NCBI RefSeq assembly: GCF_000152805.1
Contig: NZ_CH902578.1
Span: forward strand, 3,188,777-3,252,776
Reading direction: 5' to 3'
DNA: 64,000 nt
Source of the DNA: Maritimibacter alkaliphilus HTCC2654
Lineage (GTDB): Bacteria; Pseudomonadota; Alphaproteobacteria; Rhodobacterales; Rhodobacteraceae
Below, piece by piece: positions 29,384 to 37,701 of this stretch. The translations under genes and the position numbers were made by a program. Below the pieces are notes generated by a model. It had not been told where the DNA came from, did no database searches, and was given only the letters and a program-made list of their open reading frames with translations. Position 1 is the first letter of the stretch. Each line of letters opens with the position of its first letter.

Positions 29384-29935
29384 ATGGCAACTGAAACAGA
29401 AAACGGCGTAGCCGACGCGGCGCATGGCGCAGCCGAGGCCAGCGGTGCTGGTATGCCGCAGCTCGAGTTCTCGACCTTCGGGAACCAGATCTTCTGGCTC
29501 GTCGTCGCGCTCGTCATCATCTTCTTCGTGCTCTCCAAGATCGCGCTGCCGCGCATCGCGGGGGTACTGGCCGAACGTCAGGGCACGATCACCAACGACC
29601 TCGCCGCAGCCGAAGAGCTGAAGCAAAAGGCCGTTGACGCCGAAGAGGCGTACAAGAAAGCACTGGCCGACGCCCGTGCCGAGGCGAACAAGATCGTCGC
29701 CGACGCCAAGGCCGAAATCCAGTCGGACCTCGACGCCGCTCAGGCCAAGGCCGATGCGGAAATCGCCGCCAAGACCGCCGAGTCGGAGAAAGCCATCTCC
29801 GAAATCCGTGCGGGTGCGCTGGAAAGCGCGACCGAGGTGGCGAAGGACACGACCAAGGAAATCCTCGCCGCGATGGGCTTTTCGGCAGATGCCAAGACCG
29901 TCGATGCTGCGGTTTCCGAACGGATCAAGGGGTAA
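29384..29935 (+). CDS. F0F1 ATP synthase subunit b' (peripheral stalk)
   Basis: A 183-residue b-type subunit. A short acidic N-terminus leads to one transmembrane helix ([19 protein letters not shown]) near residues 32-52 and then a long charged Ala-rich coiled coil. It is the b' form found with b in alphaproteobacteria and phototrophs; the two form a heterodimeric stator. CAGGAGGAC precedes the ATG. It is followed after 4 bases by subunit b. Confidence 0.93.
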   Translation: MATETENGVADAAHGAAEASGAGMPQLEFSTFGNQIFWLVVALVIIFFVLSKIALPRIAGVLAERQGTITNDLAAAEELKQKAVDAEEAYKKALADARAEANKIVADAKAEIQSDLDAAQAKADAEIAAKTAESEKAISEIRAGALESATEVAKDTTKEILAAMGFSADAKTVDAAVSERIKG

Positions 29936-29939
29936 GGCC

Positions 29940-30497
29940 ATGAAGAAACTTCTGACCCTTCTCCCCCTCGTCGCCGCCACGCCCGCGCTGGCCGCGACCG
30001 GCCCGTTCATCTCGCTCGGCAACACCGATTTCATCGTGCTGCTGGCGTTCATCCTGTTCGTTCTCGTGCTGGTCTACTTCAAAGTGCCCGGCATGATCGG
30101 CGGGATGCTCGACAAGCGGGCGGACACGATCAAGGCCGAACTCGAAGAAGCCCGCGCCCTGCGGGAAGAAGCGCAGACCATCCTCGCCTCCTATGAGCGC
30201 AAGCAGCAGGAAGTGAAGGATCAGGCCGCGCAGATCGTGGAACATGCCAAGACGGAAGCCGCCGAGGCTGCCGAACAGGCGAAGATCCAGATCGCCGAGT
30301 CGATCAAGCGTCGCCTTGCCGGTGCGGAAGAGCAGATCAAGTCGGCCGAAGCCGCCGCAATCAAGGAAATCCGCGACACCGCCATCGCCGCCGCCATCGG
30401 CGCGTCGAAAGAGGTGATCGCCAAGAAGATGACCGCGACCGAGGCGAACAAGCTGATCGACGCCTCGATCGGCGAGGTCGAAGCCAAGCTTCACTGA
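29940..30497 (+). CDS. atpF: F0F1 ATP synthase subunit b
   Basis: A 185-residue subunit b. It begins with a signal-like hydrophobic stretch (KKLLTLLPLVAATPALA), then the membrane helix TDFIVLLAFILFVLVLVYF near residues 29-47, then a coiled coil of Glu/Lys/Ala repeats. It pairs with b' to form the peripheral stalk. The chosen ATG is 4 bases after the b' stop. It is the last F0 gene, followed 22 bases later by a strong terminator; the F1 genes are not in the window, as usual for Rhodobacteraceae. Confidence 0.94.
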   Translation: MKKLLTLLPLVAATPALAATGPFISLGNTDFIVLLAFILFVLVLVYFKVPGMIGGMLDKRADTIKAELEEARALREEAQTILASYERKQQEVKDQAAQIVEHAKTEAAEAAEQAKIQIAESIKRRLAGAEEQIKSAEAAAIKEIRDTAIAAAIGASKEVIAKKMTATEANKLIDASIGEVEAKLH

Positions 30498-30518
30498 GCT
30501 TCACACACGATTATTTGG

Positions 30519-30546
30519 AAAACCCGGGCCATTCGCCCGGGTTTTT
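30519..30546 (+). terminator. rho-independent terminator of the F0 operon
   Basis: AAAACCCGGGC and GCCCGGGTTTT form an 11-bp perfect stem around CATTC, running into a five-T tract. It is 22 bases after the atpF stop. The A-run on the left also allows function toward the convergent gene that ends at 30558. Confidence 0.9.
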
Positions 30547-30557
30547 CGTTTTCGGGC

Positions 30558-30884
30558 CTAGCGTTCGACGGGCGCGCGCGTATCGCCCCAGCCATCCACA
30601 AGGCAGCGCGCCCGAATGGTCAGGGCGCCATCCGGCACCTCCGACAGCGTGAGGCTGCGGGTAAAGGGCTGCTCGTCCACATGGGGATGCACCAGTTCCC
30701 GGATGCCCAGCGAGGTGCCGTCCGGCCCGAACACCTCCCATGCATCGGCATAGTGATCCCAGCCTTCGTCCGGGTGGCTCAGGGTCACGTTGACCGTCGT
30801 CCCCTCAAGCCACGCGCGTTCGATCACCGGCACGTCGGCCAGCGCGGGCAGGGGGATGAGGGCAAGGATCAGCGCGGTTTTCAT
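30558..30884 (-). CDS. small secreted hypothetical protein
   Basis: A 108-residue protein with a clear signal peptide (KTALILALIPLPALA, cleavage near residue 16). The mature part, with NVTLSHPDEGWDHYADAWEV and Glu/Asp-rich strands, looks like a small beta-sandwich of the periplasm. I do not recognise a named family. Its start overlaps the stop of the DUF599 gene by one base (TAATG), so it belongs to the three-gene minus-strand operon. Confidence 0.75.
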   Translation of the reverse strand: MKTALILALIPLPALADVPVIERAWLEGTTVNVTLSHPDEGWDHYADAWEVFGPDGTSLGIRELVHPHVDEQPFTRSLTLSEVPDGALTIRARCLVDGWGDTRAPVER

Positions 30885-31585
30885 TATGGGTCCGGGGTCA
30901 TCAGGGTCTTGCGGGAATTCGATGCGAACTCCCGCCGCCAGAGGACCACGAAGGTGATGACGGTTGCAATCAAGAGTGCGAGAGGTCCCAAAAGCCACGC
31001 CAGCGCGGCCATCGCGAAATAAACGGCTCTGAGACCCCGGTTGTAGCTGCGGGCCGCGTTGATGTTGATTTCGGCGGCCTTCTCGGCGCGCGGGTAGGCG
31101 TCGGGATCGTTGGGGTCGTTGGGCACGCTCGCCATGACGATGGCGTTGTAGCCGAACAGCCGGTGCGACCAGACGAAGGCCAGAAATCCGGCGGTCACGA
31201 AGAGCAGGACGAAGAGGATCTTGATCTCCCACACGATCTGTGGGGCTTGGGCGTCGATCAGATCTTCGGCCACATTTCCCAATCGCTCGGCATTGCCCAG
31301 AAGCGCGATGCCAGAGCCGATGGCGATCATGCAGGCCGAGGCGAAGAACGTCGTGCCCTGCCGAAGCGACGACAGCACCGAGGCATCGAAGATGCGCGGT
31401 TGGCGGGTCACGAACTGTTTCATCCAGTCATGACGATACTGGCGCATGACCCGGCCCATCGAGGGGCGGTGATCCGGCGAATGTTCGATCAGCCAGCGGA
31501 TGCCGATCCAGGCCATGAGGAGTGACGCCACGGCCACGCCGTCGAGCCATGAAAACGCGGCGAGAACCTCGGCCACCGTTCCCAT
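30884..31585 (-). CDS. DUF599 family membrane protein
   Basis: A 233-residue protein with about four transmembrane helices (near residues 12-30, 70-92, 115-135 and 185-210). The motif MRQYRHDWMKQFVTRQPRI and then SLRQGTTFFASACM is diagnostic of DUF599. The family function is unknown. It follows the CopD/HemJ-like gene after 3 bases and is coupled to the small secreted protein. Confidence 0.82.
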   Translation of the reverse strand: MGTVAEVLAAFSWLDGVAVASLLMAWIGIRWLIEHSPDHRPSMGRVMRQYRHDWMKQFVTRQPRIFDASVLSSLRQGTTFFASACMIAIGSGIALLGNAERLGNVAEDLIDAQAPQIVWEIKILFVLLFVTAGFLAFVWSHRLFGYNAIVMASVPNDPNDPDAYPRAEKAAEININAARSYNRGLRAVYFAMAALAWLLGPLALLIATVITFVVLWRREFASNSRKTLMTPDP

Positions 31586-31588
31586 CGG

Positions 31589-31999
31589 TCAGAACGGCTT
31601 GGCCACGACGGCCCAGAGGATCGCGATGACGACGAGGACCGAGAGTTCGTTGAAGATGCGCAGGTACTTGTCCGACTGCTCGAACGATCCACGCTGCGCC
31701 TTGATGACGAGCCGTCCGGTCCAGACGTAGTGAACCGCGAGCAGGGCGACGAGGCCGAGTTTCAGCCAGACCCAGCCGGGAAACCCCTGATCCCATGCCA
31801 TCCACAGCCCGGTGATCGCCGCGATCACGCCGAGCCCGGCGGAAAAGCGGTACAGGCGGAAGGTCAGGTCACCGATCGGCCCCTGTGCCGTGTGACGATC
31901 CCAGTCGCGCTTCCAGTAGATAATCGCGCGGGGGACGGCGAAAATCGACGTCATCCAGCCCATGACGCAAAGGATATGTATGATCTTGACCCAAGCCAT
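31589..31999 (-). CDS. CopD/HemJ-like four-helix membrane protein
   Basis: A 136-residue membrane protein with four helices. It starts WVKIIHILCVMGWMTSIFA, the His-containing first helix typical of the HemJ/CopD superfamily, and later has YRFSAGLGVIAAITGLWMAW and HYVWTGRLVIKAQ. HemJ oxidises protoporphyrinogen IX, and CopD proteins handle copper; the sequence seen here cannot decide between them. It is the first gene of a three-gene minus-strand operon, 101 bases from the divergent glcD. Confidence 0.75.
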   Translation of the reverse strand: MAWVKIIHILCVMGWMTSIFAVPRAIIYWKRDWDRHTAQGPIGDLTFRLYRFSAGLGVIAAITGLWMAWDQGFPGWVWLKLGLVALLAVHYVWTGRLVIKAQRGSFEQSDKYLRIFNELSVLVVIAILWAVVAKPF

Positions 32000-32100
32000 G
32001 ATGCGAGATGACCCGACATCCGATGCGAGCGCAAGGGCGATACACGGGTTTGCGTCGGTGCCGTGCGGGCCGTATTACGTTCGGGACAGGGAGGTGCGCC

Positions 32101-33531
32101 ATGCAGATGCCAGAACCGCGCGAGGACATCCTCGCCCGAAAGGACCGGATCGTATCGCGCTTGCGCGAGGTGTTGCCCGCCGACGCCGTGATCGACGACG
32201 GGATCGAACTCAAGGCATATGAATGCGACGCCCTGTCGGCCTATCGCTGCCCGCCGATGTGCGCGGTCCTGCCCACCTCGACCGCCGAGGTGAGCGCGGT
32301 GATGAAAATCTGCCATGCCGAGGGCGTTCCGGTGGTCCCGCGTGGCTCCGGCACCTCGCTCGCCGGTGGGGCGCTGCCGACGGCGGACAGCGTGATCCTT
32401 GGGGTGGCGCGGCTGGCCGACGTGCTGGAGGTCGACTACGCCAATCGGTTCATCCGGGTCGAGGCCGGGCGCACCAACCTGTCGGTCACGGGCGCGGTGG
32501 AGGCGGACGGATTCTTCTATGCCCCCGATCCGTCAAGCCAGCTCGCCTGCGCGATTGCGGGCAATATCGCGATGAATTCCGGCGGGGCGCATTGCCTGAA
32601 ATACGGGGTCACGACCAACAACCTGATGGGCGTCAAGATGGTCATGGCCGATGGTGAAGTGATCGAGATCGGCGGCGCGCATCTGGACGCGGGCGGGCTG
32701 GACCTTTTGGGTCTCGTCTGTGGCTCCGAGGGCCAGTTGGGCGTCGTGACCGAGGCGACGCTGCGTATTCTCGCCAAGCCGGAAGGGGCGCGGCCCGTGC
32801 TGATCGGTTTCGACTCGAATGTCGTCGCCGGGGCCTGCGTGTCGGACATCATCAAGACGGGCATCGTGCCGGTCGCCATCGAATTCATGGACCGCCCCTG
32901 TATCGAAGCGACCGAGGCCTTCACCGGCGCGGGATATCCCGATTGCGAGGCGCTGCTCATCATCGAAGTCGAAGGCAGCGAGGCCGAGATCGACGACCAG
33001 CTGTCCCGCATCATCGCCATCGCCGAACGCCACGACCCGGTGGAGGTGCGCCAGTCGGCTTCGCCCGAGCAGAGCGCGAAAATCTGGCTCGGGCGCAAGT
33101 CGGCCTTCGGCGCGATGGGGCAGATCAACGACTACATGTGCCTCGACGGGACGATTCCGGTCAGCGAATTGCCGCATGTGCTGGGCCGGATCGGGGAGTT
33201 GTCGGATCAATACGGGCTGAAGGTCGGTAACGTGTTTCACGCGGGCGACGGCAACATGCATCCGCTGATCCTCTACAATGCCAACACCCCCGGCGAGCTT
33301 GAGAAATGCGAGGCGATGGGCGCGGATATCCTGAAGCTCTGTGTCGAGGTTGGCGGCTGCCTGACCGGCGAGCACGGGGTGGGGATCGAAAAGCGCGACC
33401 TGATGGGGGTGCAATACACACCCGAAGATCTGGACATGCAGATGGCGGTCAAGGACGTGTTCGATCCGGGGTGGATTCTGAACCCGGCCAAGGTGTTTCC
33501 GCTCGACGTGAGCGCGGCGCGGCGCGGATAG
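32101..33531 (+). CDS. glcD: glycolate oxidase subunit GlcD (FAD-linked)
   Basis: A 476-residue FAD-binding oxidase of the PCMH type. The flavin-binding loop is PVVPRGSGTSLAGGALP near residue 78, and the C-terminal domain has KVGNVFHAGDGNMHPL and LTGEHGVGIEKRD. GlcD, GlcE and GlcF together oxidise glycolate (and some D-2-hydroxyacids) to glyoxylate with electrons passed to the membrane. A strong GGGAGGT precedes the chosen ATG; the longer frame upstream lacks similarity. glcE follows after a gap that holds an intergenic repeat. Confidence 0.93.
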   Translation: MQMPEPREDILARKDRIVSRLREVLPADAVIDDGIELKAYECDALSAYRCPPMCAVLPTSTAEVSAVMKICHAEGVPVVPRGSGTSLAGGALPTADSVILGVARLADVLEVDYANRFIRVEAGRTNLSVTGAVEADGFFYAPDPSSQLACAIAGNIAMNSGGAHCLKYGVTTNNLMGVKMVMADGEVIEIGGAHLDAGGLDLLGLVCGSEGQLGVVTEATLRILAKPEGARPVLIGFDSNVVAGACVSDIIKTGIVPVAIEFMDRPCIEATEAFTGAGYPDCEALLIIEVEGSEAEIDDQLSRIIAIAERHDPVEVRQSASPEQSAKIWLGRKSAFGAMGQINDYMCLDGTIPVSELPHVLGRIGELSDQYGLKVGNVFHAGDGNMHPLILYNANTPGELEKCEAMGADILKLCVEVGGCLTGEHGVGIEKRDLMGVQYTPEDLDMQMAVKDVFDPGWILNPAKVFPLDVSAARRG

Positions 33532-33562
33532 ATTTCGCCCGGGCTTGGGCCCGGTCGACCCG

Positions 33563-33612
33563 GTCGGGGGGCCAGCCCCCCGAACCCCCCGAGGTTTTTT
33601 GAAACAGAGAAG
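33563..33612 (+). repeat. dispersed intergenic repeat, copy A (before glcE)
   Basis: TCGGGGGGC/GCCCCCCGA hairpin (33564-33583), a C-run, then GAGGTTTTTTGAAACAGAGA ending at the glcE start codon. Similar elements lie at 41584-41633 and 60028-60077 (minus strand) and, decayed and shorter, at 48678-48726. The G-run can pair with either of the two C-runs, and the second choice ends in six T, so it could act as an attenuator. Confidence 0.75.
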
Positions 33613-34740
33613 ATGATGCGGATCGAGAGTGAGACGGACCTCGCGGAGGCGGTGAAGGGGGCGAACGGGCCGCTCCGGATCAAGGGTGGCGGCACGCACG
33701 ACGTGGGCGCGCCGGTCGTCGGCGAGGTTCTGGAGGTCGGGATCGTTGGCGTGACGCTCTATGAACCGGGGGCGTTAACGCTGGTGGTCGGGGCCGGAAC
33801 GCCGCTGGCAGAGATCGAGGCGCTTCTGGAGGACGAGGGGCAGAGGTTGGCGTTCGAGCCGATGGATCATCGGGTGCTCTTGGGCACGTCAGGCGTGCCG
33901 ACCATCGGCGGGGCGGTCGCGGCGAACGTGTCAGGGCCGCGGCGCATCCAGTCGGGCGCGGCGCGCGATTTCACGCTCGGCGCGCGGTTCGTCGATGGCG
34001 CCGGGCGCGTCGTGAAGAACGGCGGGCGGGTGATGAAGAACGTCACCGGCTACGATCTGGTCAAGCTCATGGCCGGGTCGTGGGGCACGCTCGGGGTGTT
34101 GAGCGAAGTGAGCCTGAAGGTGCAGGCGCGGCCCGAAGTGCAAGCCTCGCTCGTGGCCGAGGGGCTTTCGCCCGCTCAGGCCGTGCGGAAACTGTCCGCC
34201 GCATTGGGATCGCCCTTCGACGTCACGGGGGCGGCGCATCTGGTGGGCGGGCGCACGCAGGTGCGGCTCGAAGGGCTGACGGGGGCGGTCGCTTACCGGA
34301 CCAAAGCCTTGCAGGACGGACCGCTCGCCGGGTTCGAACTGGTCGAGGGGGCCGCGAGTGCGGCGCTCTGGGCCGAGGTGCGCGACGTGGCGCCCTTTGC
34401 CGGGACGGATGCGGCGGTGTGGAAAGTCAGCGTGAAGCCGGGGGATGCGCCGAGGCTTCTGGACGCTCTCGGCGCACGGGTGAGCGATGCGGTGCTGGAC
34501 TGGGGCGGGGGGCTCATGTGGCTCGCCGTGCCGGACACGGGCGACTGCGGTGCCGAGGTGTTGCGGGGCGAGATCGCGAAGCTGGGCGGACATGCGACGC
34601 TGGTGCGCGCGCGTGCCGAGACACGGGCCGCCGTGCCGGTGTTCCAGCCGGAGCCTACGCCCATCGCGGCGCTGAACCGGCAGATCAAGGCGAAATTCGA
34701 TCCGCGGGGCATTCTGAACCCCGGTTTGATGGGGGTGTAG
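33613..34740 (+). CDS. glcE: glycolate oxidase subunit GlcE (FAD-binding)
   Basis: A 375-residue subunit. It is shorter than GlcD but has the same FAD fold: IKGGGTHDVGAP near residue 22, PTIGGAVAANVSGPRRIQSG near residue 97, and KNVTGYDLVKLMAGSWGTLG near residue 142. The C-terminus ends KFDPRGILNPGLM, a hallmark of the family. The start is the ATG just after the intergenic repeat, whose AGAGAAG supplies the ribosome site. The stop abuts the TTG start of glcF. Confidence 0.92.
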   Translation: MMRIESETDLAEAVKGANGPLRIKGGGTHDVGAPVVGEVLEVGIVGVTLYEPGALTLVVGAGTPLAEIEALLEDEGQRLAFEPMDHRVLLGTSGVPTIGGAVAANVSGPRRIQSGAARDFTLGARFVDGAGRVVKNGGRVMKNVTGYDLVKLMAGSWGTLGVLSEVSLKVQARPEVQASLVAEGLSPAQAVRKLSAALGSPFDVTGAAHLVGGRTQVRLEGLTGAVAYRTKALQDGPLAGFELVEGAASAALWAEVRDVAPFAGTDAAVWKVSVKPGDAPRLLDALGARVSDAVLDWGGGLMWLAVPDTGDCGAEVLRGEIAKLGGHATLVRARAETRAAVPVFQPEPTPIAALNRQIKAKFDPRGILNPGLMGV

Positions 34741-36027
34741 TTGCAGACGTTTTTCTCGGATGAGCAACTGATCGACCCCGGCATCGCCCGGTCGAACGAA
34801 ATCCTGCGCGCCTGTGTGCATTGCGGGTTCTGCACCGCGACATGTCCGACCTATCAGGTGCTTGGCGACGAGTTGGACAGCCCGCGGGGGCGCATCTATC
34901 TCATCAAGGATATGTTGGAGAGTGGGCGGCCCGCAGATGAGAAGACGGTCAAGCACATCGACCGGTGTCTGTCCTGTCTGGCCTGCATGACGACCTGCCC
35001 GTCTGGCGTGCACTACATGCATCTGGTGGATCATGCGCGGGCGCATATCGAGAAGACCTACAAACGCCCCCTGATGGACCGGTTACTGCGCTGGACGCTG
35101 GCGCGTATCCTGCCCTATCCGGGGCGGTTCCGGCTGGCGCTGCTGGGTGCCAAGATCGGCAAGCCGTTTCGCGGGCTGATCCCGGATGCGCGGTTGCTTG
35201 CGATGCTGGCGATGGCACCCAAGCAGATCCCGCCGGTGAGCCGGAATGACGATGCGCAAGTGTTTCCGGCGACGGGCCCGCGCCGGAAGCGGGTCGCGCT
35301 GATGACGGGCTGTGCGCAGCGGGCGCTTGATACGGACATTAACGACGCGACGATCCGGCTGCTTCGGCGTATGGGCTGCGACGTTGTGGTGGCCAAGGGG
35401 CAGGGGTGCTGCGGGGCGCTCACCCACCACATGGGCAAGGAGGCCGAGGCGCATGGGACGGCGGCCAAGAACATCCGCGCGTGGGTCGCCGAGATGGATG
35501 GCGAGGGGCTGGACGCGGTGGTCATCAATACGTCCGGCTGCGGGACGACCGTAAAGGATTACGGCCACATGTTCCGCACGACCGATATGGCGGCGGACGC
35601 GGCGCGGGTGTCTGCGATTGCGATGGACGTCTCGGAACTGCTCATGCAACTCGATCTGCCCGAGGGCACGCAAGACATGCGCGTGGCCTATCACGCGGCC
35701 TGTTCGCTTCAGCATGGCCAGCAGATCAAGACCTATCCCAAGGACCTGCTGAAACGCGCCGGGTTCGAGGTTGTTGAGCCTGCCGACAGTCACCTGTGCT
35801 GCGGCTCGGCGGGAACGTATAATCTGATGCAGCCGGAGATTTCCGCGCAACTCAAGGAGCGCAAAGTGCGCACGCTCATGGCCAAGGGGCCAGAGGTGAT
35901 CGCGGCGGGCAACATCGGCTGCATGATCCAGATCGGGAGCGGCGCGGACGTGCCAGTGGTGCACACTGTCGAGCTTCTTGATTGGGCGACGGGCGGGCCG
36001 CGTCCGCGCAAGATGGCAACAGACTGA
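34741..36027 (+). CDS. glcF: glycolate oxidase iron-sulfur subunit GlcF
   Basis: A 428-residue protein with two 4Fe-4S motifs near the N-terminus (CVHCGFCTATCP and CLSCLACMTTCP) and two CCG-type Cys domains (GCCGALTHH near residue 222, CCGSAGTYN near residue 357). It carries electrons from the GlcDE flavins to quinone. The TTG start directly follows the glcE stop with no spacer, implying coupled translation. Confidence 0.94.
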   Translation: MQTFFSDEQLIDPGIARSNEILRACVHCGFCTATCPTYQVLGDELDSPRGRIYLIKDMLESGRPADEKTVKHIDRCLSCLACMTTCPSGVHYMHLVDHARAHIEKTYKRPLMDRLLRWTLARILPYPGRFRLALLGAKIGKPFRGLIPDARLLAMLAMAPKQIPPVSRNDDAQVFPATGPRRKRVALMTGCAQRALDTDINDATIRLLRRMGCDVVVAKGQGCCGALTHHMGKEAEAHGTAAKNIRAWVAEMDGEGLDAVVINTSGCGTTVKDYGHMFRTTDMAADAARVSAIAMDVSELLMQLDLPEGTQDMRVAYHAACSLQHGQQIKTYPKDLLKRAGFEVVEPADSHLCCGSAGTYNLMQPEISAQLKERKVRTLMAKGPEVIAAGNIGCMIQIGSGADVPVVHTVELLDWATGGPRPRKMATD

Positions 36028-36076
36028 GGTGGGCCGCGCGCCGGGCCACATTTTCGCCCTAAACCCCCGGTAGCCC

Positions 36077-36107
36077 GAACCTCGACCCGAATTGCAGGCC
36101 GAGGTTC
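36077..36107 (+). promoter_or_regulatory. hairpin burying the ribosome site of the serine protease gene
   Basis: GAACCTCG (36077-36084) and CGAGGTTC (36100-36107) form a perfect 8-bp stem. The right arm contains GAGG, the likely ribosome site, 5 bases before the ATG at 36112. Translation could thus be held off until the stem opens, for example by heat or a small RNA. Confidence 0.45.
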
Positions 36108-36111
36108 GCCC

Positions 36112-36942
36112 ATGATCCGATTGTTCGCCGCCTTCATGGCGTTTTTCGCTGCGATGCCCGTGGCCGCGGACCCGTCCGAACTGCGCGCGCTGATGACGGC
36201 GAACGACAGCAAGGGGTGGGAAGCGGTCGGGCGGCTGAATATCGCGGGCGAGGCGTTCTGCTCCGGGGCGCTGATTTCGGAAACGCTGGTGCTGACGGCG
36301 GCGCACTGCGTCTACAACGCCGATACGGGCGAGCGGTATCCGGCGAACAGCATCGAATTTCTCGCAGGCTGGCGCAACGGGCGCGCGGTCGCCTATCGCA
36401 GCGTGCGGCGCTACGTCGTGAACGAAGCGTATGACTTCGCGGGTGAGGATAACACCCGGCGCGTGGCGAACGACATCGCGCTTCTGGAACTCGATCAGCC
36501 GATTCAGAAAACCAACGTGGCCCCCTTTGCCGTGGGCGACTGGCCGCGCAAGGGCGATGAGGTCGGTGTCGTGTCTTACGCCTTCGACCGGGCCGAGGCC
36601 CCGTCGATCCAGGAGACGTGCAAGGTGCTGGGTCGTCAGGGTGGATCGCTGGTGATGAACTGCGACGTGGATCACGGATCGTCCGGTGCGCCGATCTTCA
36701 TGATCCAGTGGAACCGCCCGGTGGTGGTGTCGGTGGTGTCGGCCAAGGCAACGGCGGGTCGGCTTCCGGTGTCTCTGGGCACCAGCCTGGGCGACACGCT
36801 CGACACGCTGAAAGTGGCTCTCGCCAATTCGGACGGCATTTTCGTTCATGTCGCGGCCCCGACCGAGGGGGCCGCGCCGGTCGTTGTGCGCCGCGATACG
36901 GGCGCGGCGTCGACCGCCAAATTCCTGCGTCCGGGCGGCTGA
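36112..36942 (+). CDS. secreted trypsin-like serine protease
   Basis: A 276-residue protein with a signal peptide (IRLFAAFMAFFAAMPVAA). The catalytic triad of the chymotrypsin fold is intact: His65 in LTAAHCV, Asp121 in NDIALLEL and Ser191 in DHGSSGAPIF. No PDZ or repeat domain follows, so it is a simple periplasmic or secreted protease of the V8/trypsin-like type. The ribosome site is in a hairpin. It is not clearly part of an operon with glcF (84 bases away). Confidence 0.88.
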   Translation: MIRLFAAFMAFFAAMPVAADPSELRALMTANDSKGWEAVGRLNIAGEAFCSGALISETLVLTAAHCVYNADTGERYPANSIEFLAGWRNGRAVAYRSVRRYVVNEAYDFAGEDNTRRVANDIALLELDQPIQKTNVAPFAVGDWPRKGDEVGVVSYAFDRAEAPSIQETCKVLGRQGGSLVMNCDVDHGSSGAPIFMIQWNRPVVVSVVSAKATAGRLPVSLGTSLGDTLDTLKVALANSDGIFVHVAAPTEGAAPVVVRRDTGAASTAKFLRPGG

Positions 36943-37037
36943 TCCGGAACCGTTCGCGCGGGTCTTGAAACCCCGAAAATCTTCCCCATCTGACTATCAC
37001 GGGCGCCGATGACCGGGTCCGTATTCCCGCCTGTCCC

Positions 37038-37063
37038 CTTGGGAAGGCTCAACATTGTTATTG
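37038..37063 (+). promoter_or_regulatory. possible heat-shock (RpoH-type) promoter
   Basis: CCCCTTGGGA with CTTG at 37038-37041 and TTATTG at 37058-37063 (16-base spacer) loosely fits the alphaproteobacterial RpoH pattern of a CTTG -35 and an AT-rich -10. It lies just upstream of the small heat-shock gene, which makes it plausible. Match quality is modest. Confidence 0.3.
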
Positions 37064-37080
37064 CTCAGATGAGGATGACC

Positions 37081-37536
37081 ATGCGTACGATCGATATGCA
37101 GCCGCTCTACCGTGCCACCGTCGGTTTCGACCAGATTGCCGACCTGATGGACCGGGTATTCACCAACGACGTGAGCCGCGAGAGCTACCCCCCTTACAAC
37201 ATCGAAAAGACCGCCGACGACGGCTGGCGTATCTCGGTGGCCGTGGCCGGCTTCACCGATGAGGAGCTGGGCGTCGAGGTGAAGGAAAAGTCGCTCGTGA
37301 TCTCGGCGAAAAAGGCCGAGGACGGCGAGCAGAAGACCTACCTCCATCGCGGCATCGCGACCCGCGCGTTCGAGCGCCGCTTCCATCTTGCCGACCACGT
37401 CCGCGTGACGGGCGCCGTGCATGAGAACGGCATGCTCCACGTCGATCTTGTGCGCGAAGTGCCGGAAGCACTGAAGCCGCGCCGGATCGAAATCGCGAAG
37501 GCGAACGACATCGAGGCGAAAGCCATCGAGGCCTGA
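37081..37536 (+). CDS. Hsp20 family small heat-shock protein (IbpA-like)
   Basis: A 151-residue alpha-crystallin-type chaperone. The N-terminus (QPLYRATVGFDQIADLMDRV) and YPPYNIEKTADDGWRISVAV are typical of IbpA-like proteins of alphaproteobacteria. The alpha-crystallin domain runs to about residue 125 with RGIATRAFERRFHLADHVRV. It holds unfolded proteins in a refoldable state. The ATG preceded by GAGGATG was chosen. A strong terminator follows. Confidence 0.93.
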   Translation: MRTIDMQPLYRATVGFDQIADLMDRVFTNDVSRESYPPYNIEKTADDGWRISVAVAGFTDEELGVEVKEKSLVISAKKAEDGEQKTYLHRGIATRAFERRFHLADHVRVTGAVHENGMLHVDLVREVPEALKPRRIEIAKANDIEAKAIEA

Positions 37537-37561
37537 TCCCGGGCCACATCCAAAGGTGCAG

Positions 37562-37589
37562 ACGCGCGGGTTTCGGCCCGCGCGTTTTT
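37562..37589 (+). terminator. rho-independent terminator after the Hsp20 gene
   Basis: ACGCGCGGG and CCCGCGCGT form a 9-bp perfect stem around TTTCGG and run into TTTTT. It is 26 bases past the Hsp20 stop. Confidence 0.88.
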
Positions 37590-37701
37590 CTTTGCGTCGG
37601 GTTTGTTTCAAAAACGCCGCGTTCCGACGACGGTTAGTCACCCATCTTTAACGCGACCCCGGCCATACCCATCCTGCGTGACTATTTTGAGGAGTGGGGT
37701 A

